Assembly (NCBI RefSeq): GCF_027942865.1
Contig: NC_134519.1
Span: forward strand, 22,602,248 to 22,666,247
DNA: 64,000 nt
Origin: Odontesthes bonariensis
Lineage: Eukaryota > Chordata > Actinopteri > Atheriniformes > Atherinopsidae
Direction: 5' to 3'
The notes below the pieces were generated by a model, which did no database searches, had not been told where the DNA came from, and was given only the letters and a program-made list of their open reading frames with translations. Below, piece by piece: positions 38,433 through 50,980 of the stretch (the first letter of the stretch is position 1; each line of letters starts with the position of its first letter). Position numbers and translations under genes: made by a program.

Positions 38433-41400
38433 CTACAGGGAGGAGGTATCTCTGGGCATAAGCTGCAGACCATTGCTGACCTGGAAGCGGGTTTCATCAG
38501 ATATACCATATTGCTCCAAGGGGTCCTGTAGAGAAAGAAGGTGGTGAGTCCTGACGGCAAGAAATGTACAGAGCTAATTCCTTCTTATTGAAGCAGAATC
38601 AAACTTCATATGAATTAGTTCATCAAAATCACACACAAAGACAAGAACAGACACAAAAACATAAAGTACTTTCTCACTTAACCTCAGTGGTGTCTGGGTT
38701 TTACTTGTTAAGGATTAACAACTTCACTTTTGCTCTGGGATTTATGTCTCTGAGCGAGTGGGATTTAAAAAACCACTAACACTGCTGTAATGATATTTTT
38801 TATGGCTTCTTTCGAGGCTTTATTAAAGGATTTAACCAAGAATTGTCTTAAGATGACTGTAAAAACCTGTGGATCATCCTGAGCAACCAGGAAACTGTTT
38901 GGATTGAAGATTGAAACCCAAACCATCTTCCTTCATTTATCAACTCATACATGTTGAACTGGTATTGAACATCAATATATATAATCCACTGTATACATTT
39001 TCATGGTATGAAACCGATGATAAGCGGCAACGTCGTTGCTGCACTGAGGCTGACATACCTTCCCAGTGAGCCTGTGGATTTCAGTTCGATAGAATATGAG
39101 GTTCCTCCTCATGAACTCATAACTGCAAGAAAAGAGAACAAACTAATTAGACAGGGGCGAGACAAACATTCAAGCATGCAGAAAACAGATTATATATATA
39201 CATAATATATACCCAGATCACTGGAACATGAATTTTTCTGATATTATTTTAATACTAAACTTGTGGGCACATGTGGAAAACCGCCGTGCTGGTATAATCC
39301 AGATCAGAAAGGTATAAAACGACCATCATCAGAAAACAACCTTCTCATTTTGTCTCCTCTTTGGGAGCATCACAGCTTTCCCAGTATAATTCAGCTAAAG
39401 ACAAAGGAGAGCAGTCTTGAATCACTTGATAACACTTTAAAGTCACGTTGCTGATATTGTGTATCTGGAAACCTGGCTTATTTGTGTTACACCTATGTTT
39501 CTATTGATCGGGGGGGGCTTTCCTTGTACTCGCAGCATTCAAATAGCATCTTACAGCAGATGAGACTGCATTCAGCTGCACAGGCTTCACATTTGAAAAT
39601 GTGTTAGATGAATGGCATTTATTTATTCATCCATTTACCATGTTCATTTTCTAAAGGCAAATAATACAGAAAAATTCATGTTTCATTCATTTTAGAGTCT
39701 TCAGGGGTTTCTGGAAAATGGCCTTTAGGGAGGCCAGTGCCTAAAATCAAAGTAAGTCCCTGCAAAGGATGGATCTTTACAACCGTTAACTTAAATAACC
39801 AGGCAAGGATGTCTGATTTCACAATCAAAATCTTTGTCAAATTTTGCCATTTCCCTTGTGTATGTGCTGCTTAGAGGTTGTGGATTCATGGGGCGAGAGG
39901 AGACTTGGAGAACAGCAAAACACAGCTATCAGAAGGGAAGAGATCTGACTAACAAAATCTGGAAAAGGACAACTACTTAGAAATTACCAACCATCTGAGT
40001 TGGCAGGTAAGAACCAAACTCTTACAACAGCCAGTTGGGAAATGAAGCCAAAACTGACAAAATCCTTTAACAAAAGTCCTTGCTGTATCTTAAGCTATGG
40101 AAATTTTCCAAGTCTGACATAACCGACACTGAGCATGTTCAATTTTGGAACCTGTAACATGCCCCACGATTGGTCCAATTCATCGTGATTTAATCAGCAC
40201 CATGAAAATCATTCCCACCTAGATCGTATGACCGATACAAAAATAAATGTTGATGTCACGTGATGATATAGCCCCAAATGGATTAGTGCTGTCAGTAAAT
40301 CACCTGAAAACTTTCACAATACTCTGTTCTCGATCTGTGGCCTTTTTGTTACACCAACAATTAATAACACAATTCATCTTTGTTGCTTTAACAGTTCCAC
40401 CCTTTAAGGAAACAGCTGCTAATGTTTTCCCCTCCGTGCAAAGAGCATCCTTCTCTCTGCTCGTCATGTCCAGCGGGCCTGTACACCAACATCAGGAAAA
40501 GGTGCGCACTATTCAGTTCTAACAGAGTTGTCAACCATGTAAGAGCCAAACATTTGGATTCATCTTTATTTGATGACGGCTTGCATAATAAATGAAGTTA
40601 TTTTTCCCTAGTTTAGCTTAGACATATGTAATGTTTCCCAGTAGTCAGTTATTGACAGGTCTTCAAGAAGATGCAACCCTTTATTGTGGCTGTGGAAGGG
40701 AAAGAAAGAGTAACTCTAACCTCGCTTTGATTATGGAGTCTATCCACTTGCCACATTCCTCTTCATTGTCGCATTCAAACAGATACTTCCTCTCCACTTC
40801 ATCCAGAAATGCTGCCAGCACAAGAACATGGCATCAGTTCAATAACAGACACAAACAGAAACTCCAAGATGAAGTCATAACAACACTCTCTGCTTAGCTG
40901 TCCAGGAAAGTGCTGAAAGAGTCGTGTGTGCTTACTCATCTTTACTTACTGAGGAAAAACCTGTCAGTAATGGAGAAAGTTATGAAACTGAATGTGAAAG
41001 TAAACCTGTGGACCCTGGGACTCACCAACAGAGAAGGTCTGGCTGTCCTCCCTCTCTACACGACACTGCTCCAGCAGCAAAGCTCCAACTGGCTGATGAG
41101 TAAACACAAACTTCAGCACTTACAAGAAATCATTTCACGACATAAATTGATATAATAATAATGATTAATAGCAGCATGTCCAAGTGTTCAAATATTGACT
41201 GAGCTGACCTCCTCCTCATCGATCCGGAAGTAGAAAAGGAAGTTAACGACAAGTTTCACCAACCTCCTCTTCACAACTGCATACATACCAAAAAGGAGCC
41301 GACATAAGACTCGTTAACATAAAACACATTTCAGCGCAGCTGACACGAACATCCTCCACCAGTTTCGCTGATGTTTACATAAACTGCTGCCCGAAATACA

Positions 41401-41541
41401 CTAAACGGAAGTGAGAGTGATCATCTGAATGTAACAAACCGTATTACCGTCTCCTTTTTTGGGGCCCCGCATCCCAAGTTCAGCTGCCAGCTCAGAGGGC
41501 TGGCGGCTCAGAAAGACCAGCTCCTTCTCGTTGAAACGCAT
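38433..41541 (-). CDS. plekhj1: Pleckstrin homology domain-containing family J member 1
   Basis: Six coding exons (41448-41541, 41209-41276, 41026-41092, 40721-40811, 39059-39122, 38433-38525) join in phase to 477 nt, 158 aa. The N-terminus MRFNEKELVFLSRQPSELA and the following AAELGMRGPKKG are nearly the same as in mammalian PLEKHJ1. A PH domain spans about residues 20-115: strand-like VVKRRLVKLVVNFLFYF, PVGALLLEQCRVERE, ERKYLFEC, and the C-terminal helix with ECGKWIDSIIKAS. After it come YEFMRRNLIFYRTEI and DPLEQYGISDETRFQ. The protein is slightly longer than the human form (149 aa) because of its C-terminal tail. Function is little known; by its PH domain it may bind phosphoinositides. It is head to head with sf3a2, as in mammals. 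Confidence 0.96.
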
Positions 41542-42186
41542 CGCGGTCACTGACGCAGATACATCCAAGTTGGACAGAGACGCAAGGACACGATGTGGCT
41601 ACGATTGCTCCGTTTCCCCGACCGAAAACATAATAGAGTCGTCTAATAGGAATATAAGTGATTTTGTTATTTATATAGTCGGATTCGCTGCCTTCAGGTG
41701 TTCTCGCAATGTGACGCTGAGTGTTTGGTCATTTTTTGCAGTCAAACATGTACAACGGCGTCAGGCTTCTCCTCCGTGCATCACACCGGACACACGGCAC
41801 ACTTTCTGGTTAGTGACACTCCCATACGTAAACCAGACTGTCAAGATACTGCCCACTGATAGCACCGGTAATACGGTACGGTAATAAGTGAGGGCCAAAC
41901 ACGACGAGCAATATAGTGAGTAAAATTCTGAAGTCAAATACAACTGTAAGAATCTCATATATATATAAAAAAAGAAAAAAGTATCTAATATAAAAAGAAT
42001 TACAATCAAAAGAGAGAAGGAGGAAAAGGAAAAAACTGGCAAGTCAACACCTCGGCTCCTGTCCAGGAGGTGGCGGCGACACAACTGAAGCCGTTTATCA
42101 GCCGCTAAAATCAGAAGAAGAAGGAACCGTAATTGCACATGCGCAGTGTAGATCAACGTTTGCGTGATCCTGTCGTTGTGGAGTTG
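41542..42186. promoter_or_regulatory. Shared divergent promoter of plekhj1 and sf3a2
   Basis: Only about 0.6 kb separates the plekhj1 start from a probable sf3a2 first exon, which ends at a strong donor (GAGTTG|GTAAGT, 42186). The gap is therefore likely a bidirectional promoter. It contains, at about 42065-42123, AGGTGGCGGCGACAC, then GCCGTTTATCAGCCGC, then a GAAGAAG run. This layout recalls a recurring vertebrate promoter-linked repeat with YY1-like GGCGGC motifs; that recognition is from memory. Confidence 0.6.
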
Positions 42187-42966
42187 GTAAGTATTTGGAT
42201 AAAGTAAACTGATCGTAATATATTGTCGTGTTGTCGTTTAGCCAACCAAACCCTAATACCAAATTAGATACGCACAATAAGTTTAATTTTACTTGTAGTT
42301 TGATCTTTGATATTTGCTAAAAACAACCCATTTCTAGCTGTTAACATCATTAGCTTAGCATTAGCATTGGCACTGCATTCAGTAGCAAGCGGAACCTCAT
42401 GCTAACATACAGCTAATAGGATGTTGAATGGTTCGTTTGTTTTGATTATTTACTATTATTCATCTATGTTAAATTGGGTTACTTTTATTGGTTAATTCAG
42501 AAATATAATTTGAGATCATTTTGCTTTTATTATTCAGATATGTGTAATATTGTAGATGTGTGTAGATTTGTGTAGTTACAGCTCCCTCAGGGTGGAAATT
42601 AGGTCTCAAGGGTTTGGGGACATTGTTTTTGCACCATATATATTGCTACCCCGATTCATGAAAATTTGATAGTATAATTGCAAGTTAACATGTTCCCATT
42701 AGTCACAATAGGTTATTTAACTTGATTTGTTATTTGAGCTTTAAAAAAATGTAATGCTTAGTAGCTCACACAGATTGTTCAACTTCACACACGCTGCTGT
42801 TCACACTATAGTAATAGCAGTGAATGTTGTCCTTTATTTCTAACATTGTAGCAATTTGCCCTTGTTTTTTTCATAGATAAGTAAGAGGAATCCATTTGGA
42901 GTCAAGTTTTGACTGGATACTTAAATTTTGGTCTGACCACGTGAATTAGTCCATCATTTTGCAAAG

Positions 42967-44952
42967 ATGGATTTCCAGCATCGTGCTGGAGGGAAGACGG
43001 GCAGCGGTGGGGTGGCATCTGCCTCTGAGAGTAACCGTGACAGAAGGGAACGGTTACGTCAGCTGGCCCTGGAGACCATCGACATCAACAAAGACCCCTA
43101 TTTCATGAAGAATCACTTAGGATCATATGAGTGCAAACTTTGTCTGACACTTCACAACAATGAGGTGAGGATTCACATAACGGACCATTCTTGGATTGTG
43201 CTGTGTATGAATATTGTGCTGCGTTTCTTGTTATTTGGGCATCTTGTTTAAAAAAAGCAAACTGACAAGCTGCCCTCCCCTGCATTACAGGGTAGCTACT
43301 TGGCCCACACACAAGGAAAGAAACATCAAACCAACTTGTAAGTCTACCTCCCATCAGCATGTTTTTTAGAATAACTGTGTTGATTTCAGTTTCTTCTAAT
43401 CCAATGGTTCCTTTTTATAACAATTTTTGTCAGAATTTATCAGAATTTTTATCCATACAATGCACCCCTAATGTTTGTTATTTGAGATTGGCGCACTCAA
43501 GCAAAGGACCACCTTATTTTGTGTTTTCAGAGCAAGGAGAGCAGCCAAAGAGGCAAAAGAAGCTCCTGCTCAACCAGCTCCAGCAAAAGTGAAAGTTGAG
43601 GTCAAAAAGTTTGTCAAAATTGGTAGACCAGGATACAAAGGTAAGCCAGCTTTGTTGTAATATATCATTGCAGTTATTTGTTTTAAAATAATTACACTTT
43701 CTGCGCTACTGTAGAGGATTCTAATGGTTTTATGGCACGTGTTTCTCTTCTTCTTCATAGTTACCAAACAGAGGGATCCAGAGACTGGTCAGCAGTCTTT
43801 ACTTTTCCAGGTTAGAATCCTGATGACAAATCTTTTGAACTCTTGAACCAACTGAATGTCGTCCAGTAAAAGAAAATAAAACCTTACCCTCCATTGACAG
43901 CTGAGACGGCTTCATAATTTGGTGTTCAGTCTCTCAGAGCACTTGCTGATATCGAGCTGTGTGTGTGTGTGAAATCTGATGCTCAGTTATTGATCATGGA
44001 CTGCCTGTTCTTTCTGGTGGAACTAAAAAGCTGAGCATATATTTGGTTTGACTTTGTGTGCTAAACAGTCTATGCCACCTCTTTGTGTAAATAAATGCAA
44101 CAGATTTGTTTTACTTATTCTAGTGATGGAAGCAGCCACGATGGTTCACAGATAGAAAGCATCATTATGCTTCTCCCTATATTGTTTTACATTGCAACAA
44201 TACTTAATACTTTTTTTTCCAGCCATTGAGATCTGTAAACTATGGTGTGTTTATTTATTTATTTTTGACTCTTTTGATCAGATTGATTATCCAGAGATTG
44301 CTGAAGGTATTGGACCCAGGCATCGTTTCATGTCCGCTTATGAACAGCGAATCGAGCCTCCTGATCGTCGCTGGCAGTACCTGCTGTTTGCTGCCGAACC
44401 GTATGAAACCATTGCCTTCAAGGTGAGTGGGACTTGCTCTTTTGTTGTGCCTCTGTTATGCTTATGTCCTACTGTAATATGACGTTGGGATGCTTGACCT
44501 TTTAGGTCCCCAGCAGGGAAATTGATAAAGCAGAAAACCGCTTCTGGACGCACTGGAACAAAGAAACTAAACAGGTACCGACAGACTCATCAGTATTAGC
44601 CGTCACAAAGCGAAAAACAGGTTATTTTACACCAAAGGGACTATGTGTTTTAACGTTTTCATGTTATTTCTCTGCTCAGTTCTTTCTGCAATTCCACTTC
44701 AAAATGGAGAAAGCTATTCCCCAGTCGACCGGTCCGGTGCCTCCTTCCAATGTGAAGCACCCCCCTCCTCTTATGAGTGGAGGACCTCGCTCAGCAAATG
44801 ACAGTCTGCCTCCTCCTCCACCCGGCGGGATGTCTGTCCCTCCTCTCCCACCTGGGGCGCCAGGTACACCCCAGATGCCCCCTCAGATGCCCATGCCTCC
44901 CATGCCGATGAGGCCGCCCCCCCCAAATGGCCACGCAATGTCTAATAATTGA
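42967..44952 (+). CDS. sf3a2: Splicing factor 3A subunit 2 (SF3a66)
   Basis: Seven coding exons (42967-43164, 43291-43337, 43531-43640, 43761-43810, 44282-44422, 44506-44574, 44680-44952) join to 888 nt, 295 aa. Residues 1-50 include MDFQHRAGGKTGSGGVAS and RRERLRQLALETID. A matrin-type C2H2 zinc finger uses C56, C59, H72 and H78. The core follows with IDYPEIAEGI and PPDRRWQYLLFAAEPYETIA, then a Pro/Met-rich tail from about residue 215. Family role: part of SF3a in the 17S U2 snRNP, needed for branch-site recognition and prespliceosome assembly. The Pro-rich tail is much shorter than in human SF3A2 (464 aa). A 5' UTR exon likely begins at 42877. AATAAA near 45203 marks the 3' end. Confidence 0.98.
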
Positions 44953-45675
44953 TCTGCTACCATTGGCTAATAATTGCTTTCAGTCAGTCTGCCCTGACTG
45001 TCCACTGTGTCCAGCTGTGTCCAGCTTACAATATTTGAAAAGTATTCAGTAGATTATTTTTTTTTCATTTGTTTGGTCAAAGTAAATCAGGCAGGCTGTT
45101 TATATAAAAATTGTTGTTTTTTTTCTAGCATTGTCTGGATGTTGAGCTTTGATGGCTGGTTAATCTTTTAAGGTTGCTTTTTTTTTTTTTTGTCTTTTTT
45201 TAAATAAATACAGAAGTGAAAAGGAAAATGATTGAGTCTTAGTCTTTTCTTCTTCAAAGACATCTCACTGAAACATGTTTTGAGAGTTCCTGAACTATTT
45301 AAACTCAAGGCTGATAATCAGGATAAAAGATTGAATTTACTGAAAAAAGCAACCTTCTAACTGAGAAGTGGCTTGTTGGGAAAACCTCAGCTGTTGGTCT
45401 TAAGTTTGTAAAGATCAGTCTCCTCTAGCTACGTCCATGACTGCATCATTTGTTAAATGTCCTCAAACACAAATAAGCAACCAACTGATGACAAACAGAT
45501 CTAAAACAAAGCAACGCATTTATTTTCATGGATCTTCAGTCTTGACAAAAATCTCTTCTGTCCATGAGAGCAAAACTAAGTTGTAACAATGATGCTGATC
45601 CTGTTCTGTGGTTTAACTAAGCACACGTGGTTGAGATTTCAGTAATTAATTGGAACATTCTAACATTTGCCACAG
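44953..45675. other. Tail-to-tail gap between sf3a2 and jsrp1
   Basis: The gap holds the sf3a2 3' UTR (AATAAA near 45203 on +) and the jsrp1 3' UTR (AATAAA on -, at 45513-45518). In mammals AMH sits between these two genes. I see no TGF-beta-type cysteine frame and no room for such a gene here. Confidence 0.75.
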
Positions 45676-48002
45676 TCAACCTTTTTTAGCCTTTTTCCTT
45701 TCTTTCTTTTCTTCCGGCTTCTTGTTTTTCTTAGGAACTTCCTCTTCCTCTCCCTCATCCTCTTTATCTGCTTCCTCTTCAGGGTTTCCCTTTTTCACCC
45801 CTTTTTTCTTGCCTTTGATTTGCTCTTCTCTGGCTCTCTTGTCCTTTAATTTCCCATCTTTTTGCTTTAAGAGTTTTTTGTCTTGCAGCGGTCTGTTCCT
45901 GACACCTCTCAGTGCTCGTGTCGTTACTCCTTTCTTTGATTTTCCTCTTTTGATCTCTTCATCATCATCATCATCCTCTTCCTCATCATCATCAAGGTTG
46001 GGCAGCCACGAAAACATGACTTCCCAGAGAGATGTCTCTGGCTACCGAGGCAAGAACAGCAATGGAAACTGTCAAGCCGTTCAACTCATAATTGGAAAAT
46101 TTGAAGTTTGAATTGTGAAGTTAACCAGTCATTACAATGAAAAGTTGCAACTGAAACCAGTTTACCTCCAACGGACGCCCTCGGTGCCGTAAAGTTCCAG
46201 GCTTTCTTGTTATCAGTGCAGCTTCTTCCTCCTCCTCTGTTGCTCCACGGCCACGAAAGGTTTCTATGTATTTTTTTTTCAAGATAATTATTTTAAACAG
46301 ACAGCTCAGTCATGCCACTTGTCATGCCTTTGATCTTATATATGTGTACTAGTTTAGTTACCATTAAGTCTCTGAAAGCCTGAGGTCAGCACCAGAATGG
46401 TAATGGCCACGAGCAGACAGCGGTTGAGAGTGACGTTCTCCCATGGTGTTTCTATCTGTGTCAGGTTCTGGATGGAGAAGGCTTTCCGCAAGGATGCTGA
46501 GGAGATGATCAGAAATAAAGGTTAATCTTGTTGGCATTGTGCTTAAATGTTAAAACCTGATAACTCACTTGTTTTGGTGAAGCTTGGCTCTCTGGGTGAA
46601 GTCTTGGGTTCTGATCTTGGTTGCTGTGGACCTGGAGCCACCTCCTGCAGGAGAACAAGATGCAGCTTAATAGTTTTAGATGTTAAAGATGGGACAGTTT
46701 TGACATTTTGTTGATTTTGGTTGTTTTGCATCTTACCTCTCTAGTTGTCCTTGAAGCGTACATTTCTGGAAGAAATTAAGACTGAATTATGTATGATATA
46801 AAATATATTTTAAAAAAACACAAGAGCTACAAAAAAACATTAAGAGAAACTAGTTAATGAATAAGACTTATAGACTTATACTGCTTGATCAATCTGGTAT
46901 GACCTCTTATTAAAGCAATAACTGCAACTAAACATTTCAGACAGCTGTTCATCACATCAGCTGTTGGATTCAGGTCCCGACTTTTATATTTCAAAATGGT
47001 AACTTTCGGTTTTTTAGATGTTCTTACAACAAGAACAAGTTGTTATCTTAGAGTTGTTATCTGGCTTCACGCCCACTTTCTCCCAAGGTGTTTTTTATGG
47101 AATCATTTCCTGACATTTACCTGAATTTGGAGTTCACAGGTATAATTCATAAGTCAAAGTTCTGTTGATTAAAAACAATCTTTTCTGGCCCAAATGGAGT
47201 AAATCAGGCTCAAAACATGATCTTACCACCACATTGTTTCACAGATGGGATAAGATTATTAATCCTGAATGTCCCCAAACATAAAACTTCTTGTTTAAAC
47301 AAAAAAAAATCTATTTCTGTCTGCTGTTGAGAAAGTGCTTTGCAAGTGTGGTCCATTTATCAAACCATTTCAGTGTACAGCTGATACTGGTGGCAGGTTA
47401 TCTGCTCATAGACCAAAGTCGTTGGCAAATCAAAAAATTGACCTGTTGGAGGCCCAAAATGAAAAGCCTGTGCGTCACAAAAGTTAATGTGGTTCATTTT
47501 GGGGGAGGCAACACCCTCTGCCCACCTCCTAACAACGTGGAGACATTTCAGTCATAACCATAATGGTACATTGTGATGTCAGTAGGTGAAAGGTCAACAA
47601 CATAATTATTGTTCATCCTCAGGGACTGCAACACAGGACTCTACTGGAATATTTCAGTCTGGACCAAAGTGGTGGCAAATTTGTGGGCTTCTAATCGTAG
47701 CGCACTCTACTGCGTTGGGAAATGATCCAGCCATACTGGCAAGGGTTCATTATCACAGTGTTCCCTTTCACAGGGAGTCATATTTCAGTTGCTCGTTGTG
47801 CTGCTGCCCCCAAGTATTTCCAGAGCTATATAATGCTTTTAAAAGATTTACAAAGCATTAAGGAATATATGCACAGGCGTCGCAGATTCGGTGTTTGTAT
47901 GTCACCACCTGGTCTGCGGATCTGTCGGGCAGGCTTCTGTGGAAGAGGTTCTGCCTTCGGTGGCCACAACTCTTCCTCAAATGTTTCATAGCTTTCTTCC
48001 AT
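45676..48002 (-). CDS. jsrp1: Junctional sarcoplasmic reticulum protein 1 (JP-45-like)
   Basis: Proposed exons: 47909-48002, 46737-46765, 46569-46644, 46362-46496, about 46167-46263 and 45676-46041, giving about 265 aa. The donor near 46167 could be off by one base. The N-terminus is acidic (MEESYETFEEELWPPKAE), followed by a Pro-rich linker. One membrane helix at about residues 90-107 (ETPWENVTLNRC then LLVAITILVLTSGF) matches the LPWGDLSLNKC-type segment of mammalian JSRP1. The C-terminal half is highly charged, with Asp/Glu runs followed by Lys/Glu repeats. Family role: binds the Cav1.1 channel and calsequestrin in skeletal muscle triads and supports excitation-contraction coupling. The call rests on the membrane motif, charge pattern and position next to sf3a2. 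An untranslated exon ending at 48579 may lie upstream. Confidence 0.85.
46860..47300. mobile_element. Possible DNA transposon relic in jsrp1 intron
   Basis: A phrase near 47210-47270 (ACATGATCTTACCACCACAT, then GTTTCACAGATGGGATAAG) resembles the antisense of Tc1-like transposases around their HDGGGG-type region. No open frame or terminal repeat supports the call, so it is weak. Confidence 0.25.
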
Positions 48003-48720
48003 TTCTCTCCTGAGAAAAAGAGAAAGAGGGAGGAAGTAGCTGAAAATGAGTCTGTTTTTAAATGATGGGATTTTAGGCCTGCTTAATGTTACATATTTGT
48101 GCAATCAAGAGGCCAATTCAGTGTATGGATTGTTTCATTTAATGCTATTTTCTCTTGGCTGCCGGTAACTTATGAAAACAAGTTAATTTGGTGAGTCCCA
48201 ATGTCAACGCAGTTGCTTTTATCTTAACTTTGAACCACAAAAAGAAAGTTTTTTTCTTTCAGTTTGGCTGCACAGAAGGATTCAAGTAAAAGGTTAACTT
48301 CTCCACTTTATGAATGACTTTGAAGCTTTTCCCTGACCTTAACATTTACAGATGAATACTGTGAGGCCCTTATGTCTTACATGACATTTCTAAATGGACA
48401 TTGAGCTAATGTCCTTGCAGCTCTATAAATAGATGGAGCTGTGTCACCAGAGAGACAAATGGATACACGTTATATGAATACACAAAAGGAAAAGGTCTGA
48501 TGTTATTGTTAAATGCCATTGAATAACCTGTTTTGTGATAAGGCCTAACCTTTTCCCCTGATAGAAATTAAGGCCTACCTGCCTCGACATTTGGGCTCCC
48601 CTGAGCAGCGTCGGGGAACCTTTGTCACAGAGTCGTTGTTCCTCCACAGAGATGGCAGCGCAGTCCAAATATGAGCTGTCTGACAGCCAAGCACAGGTGC
48701 TGGAGAATGAAAAAACAAAA
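48003..48720 (-). other. jsrp1 5' region with probable noncoding exon
   Basis: A - strand donor (GGCAG|GTAGGCC, exon end 48579) precedes the acceptor TTTCTCAG before the jsrp1 start exon at 48009. I infer a 5' UTR exon from about 48700 to 48579. If spliced so, a short frame MSRQERNGRKL begins upstream and overlaps the jsrp1 ATG out of frame. Confidence 0.35.
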
Positions 48721-50589
48721 AGCTATTGAGTGTCAGTGAGAGGCATTGACTGAGGCAGCGTTGACATTACCGTGTCTCATACAGCTGTTAGTTTTCCTAG
48801 AACACTGAGATGAAAAAATAGGCTGCATATTATAACCAGTTTTGGTAAACTGGGTTGGAGAAGTTTTGCTTTGAATCAGGCAATACGTATGAGCTAAAGA
48901 TTTTGAGCTACTTCAGCAGTGATTCTACAAAAAGTGATTTATTTTTCTATTTGCTTCTTATTTTTAATCTAGACAAATGGGCTAAATGTCCCATAACTGA
49001 AAGATTTTATTGTAATTTTAACACAAGATTCTTTGAATGCTTTTTCACTGTTTGTCTGGGAGGTTGTCTGGATATCATTTTAATGATCCACCAGCAGAGA
49101 GCACTGCTGTTCTTGGAAGGTGGGATGTGAGGTCGCTCTGCTTTGCAGACAGTGACTGCACTGCAGTCCGTCAGACAAACAATCCGTCACACAGTTTAAC
49201 TGTGGGGCTGACACATTTCTTTTTATGACCAGGCCAACAGCTACTATATTGAGCATGCACACATATGGCCTCTTTATCTTATTAGATTATATTTCTGTGG
49301 AGGCTTCAGTTTATCTCTGTTCACTAAATGAGTGGATATTGTGTATTGTGAAGACTTGAGGCAAACATAATAAATAGGCCACTAACAAGAGGCTACATAA
49401 CCAGATGTAACAATGACTGGGTTATTTCATGGTTAGGTGGTCACAGGCCACTTCTATGTGGGAAGGGAGAGAAAGTGTCCGTAAACAGACTTGTGGCGAT
49501 GTCGGTGACTCATGCGTCTGCTGGTACCCTGCACATTTCCAGCTGAATCACACATCGCTACACCCTTCTGTAATCACAACTGGACAGTAGCTGAAACCTT
49601 TGATGAGGGTAGACCCATCAAAGGAAGGCAGGGATGTACCCAGACCTGTGGCATGTTTAAAAAAAAAACAAAAAAAAAACTGAGCTACACACCAGTATCT
49701 GTCTCCACTGGTATCAATTTAAAACAGCAAATATGATGCTTTCAGTTTGATTTGTATACATATCTCTTCAGTGCTGTAATAGTTATGAACTGCATGTAGT
49801 TATTTTTAGTTACACGAGAGATAACGAAATTCTCCTATAACTCAGGTTCACATGCTTCTCAAACAAATTATTTTTTTTTATAACGGACTCATGTCATGAT
49901 ATAGTGTTACATTTATTAAATATCTTTGATCTTATAGCACAGTACACTGGCATTGTATCTCCTTTTAGTGTTATTCATAATGAGCTCTTCTGCACACTTA
50001 ATTGGCCAATGCACACTCTCACCCCACTCATTTGTCAGTGCTTATTAGTCCCAAGGATGCTGATTTAACCGCTTGTTAGATTGCATCATCTGTGGGAGCA
50101 GTTCTTTCAATTACGGCTGATTAAAAAGGGCATATTGAAAAGGGATAAATGAATTTGTTCAAATATTAAAGTGAATCTGCAGATTGACAGATTTTGTCCT
50201 GAACAGAAAGTAATCTGAGCTCCATGCATCTTATTCTCAGCACATGCTGAAGAAATAAAAAAGTGAAACTCCAACAATGTTTGACCAAAGTCTTCATGAA
50301 AGTTTCAAGGATAATGTAAACCCCTGTGGACAGCACACATTGTGGCAAATAAAGTGTGCAAACATTGCTTGCGGACATCTACGTTCCAAATTAAGGCACC
50401 AGAGACGTCCAAGCTAGTGAAGCTTTTTGTCCCCTTTTGTCCTTACATAATGAGGACTGCACTGAGGCTGACTGTTCGGCATCCACCGGGAGCTGCTCTA
50501 TGCCCTTACTCACTGGCCAGGAGAGTGAAGCATGAAGCAATGTTAGCCGCAGTCTTTTTCAGAAGACTTACAGGAACTTGAAGTTCTAT
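48721..50589. other. Intergenic spacer, nothing recognised
   Basis: No gene or repeat could be supported; A-rich and T-rich runs occur, for example at 49660-49680. Confidence 0.45.
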
Positions 50590-50599
50590 CAGAGATCAG

Positions 50600-50980
50600 T
50601 GTCAGGGCTTGTGAATTTTCTGACTTTTATTTCATTCTGTTTTTGTTTGTGTTCTCAGTATTTTGAGTTACCGGTTTAAATTAGTATTTATTCTCTGTTT
50701 GTGTTAGTCTATTGATTTGCCATTTTGTTGATCGTTCCTCTCATGATTTGACTTTGTTGTTATCCCTGCTTTTGTCTGTACTCTTAGTTTAGTCTTGCCT
50801 CGGTTCTGTGCTTGTGTCTTGGTCTCAGTTTAGTTTCCAGTTTACTCTGTTTCACATCCTCATCAGTAGTTGTCCTCAGTTGCTCCGTTTCCGGTCCTCA
50901 GGTCCACACTCACCTGTTGTAAGTCAGTCTCAGCTGCAGTCCCTCACTCATCAGTTCCCAACAGTATTTATGCTCCAATA
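50600..50980 (+). mobile_element. Possible LTR retrotransposon fragment
   Basis: The segment starts TGTCAGGGCTTGTG and is rich in T and in TCAGTT/GTTTTG words, ending near CAACAGTATTTATG. This composition resembles the 5' part of fish Ty3-type LTRs, such as the better preserved one at 57343-57747. No ending or duplication was found. Confidence 0.3.

Noticed and set aside
41459-41884. 141-codon plus-strand frame
   Set aside because: It overlaps plekhj1 exon 1 in antisense and continues into the promoter; the minus-strand exon explains it.
43960-44040. Possible C/D box snoRNA in an sf3a2 intron (CTGATGC and CTGAGC)
   Set aside because: The C-box match is poor, the terminal stem is weak, and I know of no snoRNA in this host gene.
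45650-46111. Long plus-strand frame rich in Ser and Phe
   Set aside because: It is the antisense shadow of the charged last exon of jsrp1; the Lys/Glu/Asp codons of that exon read as Phe/Ser/Leu on the other strand.
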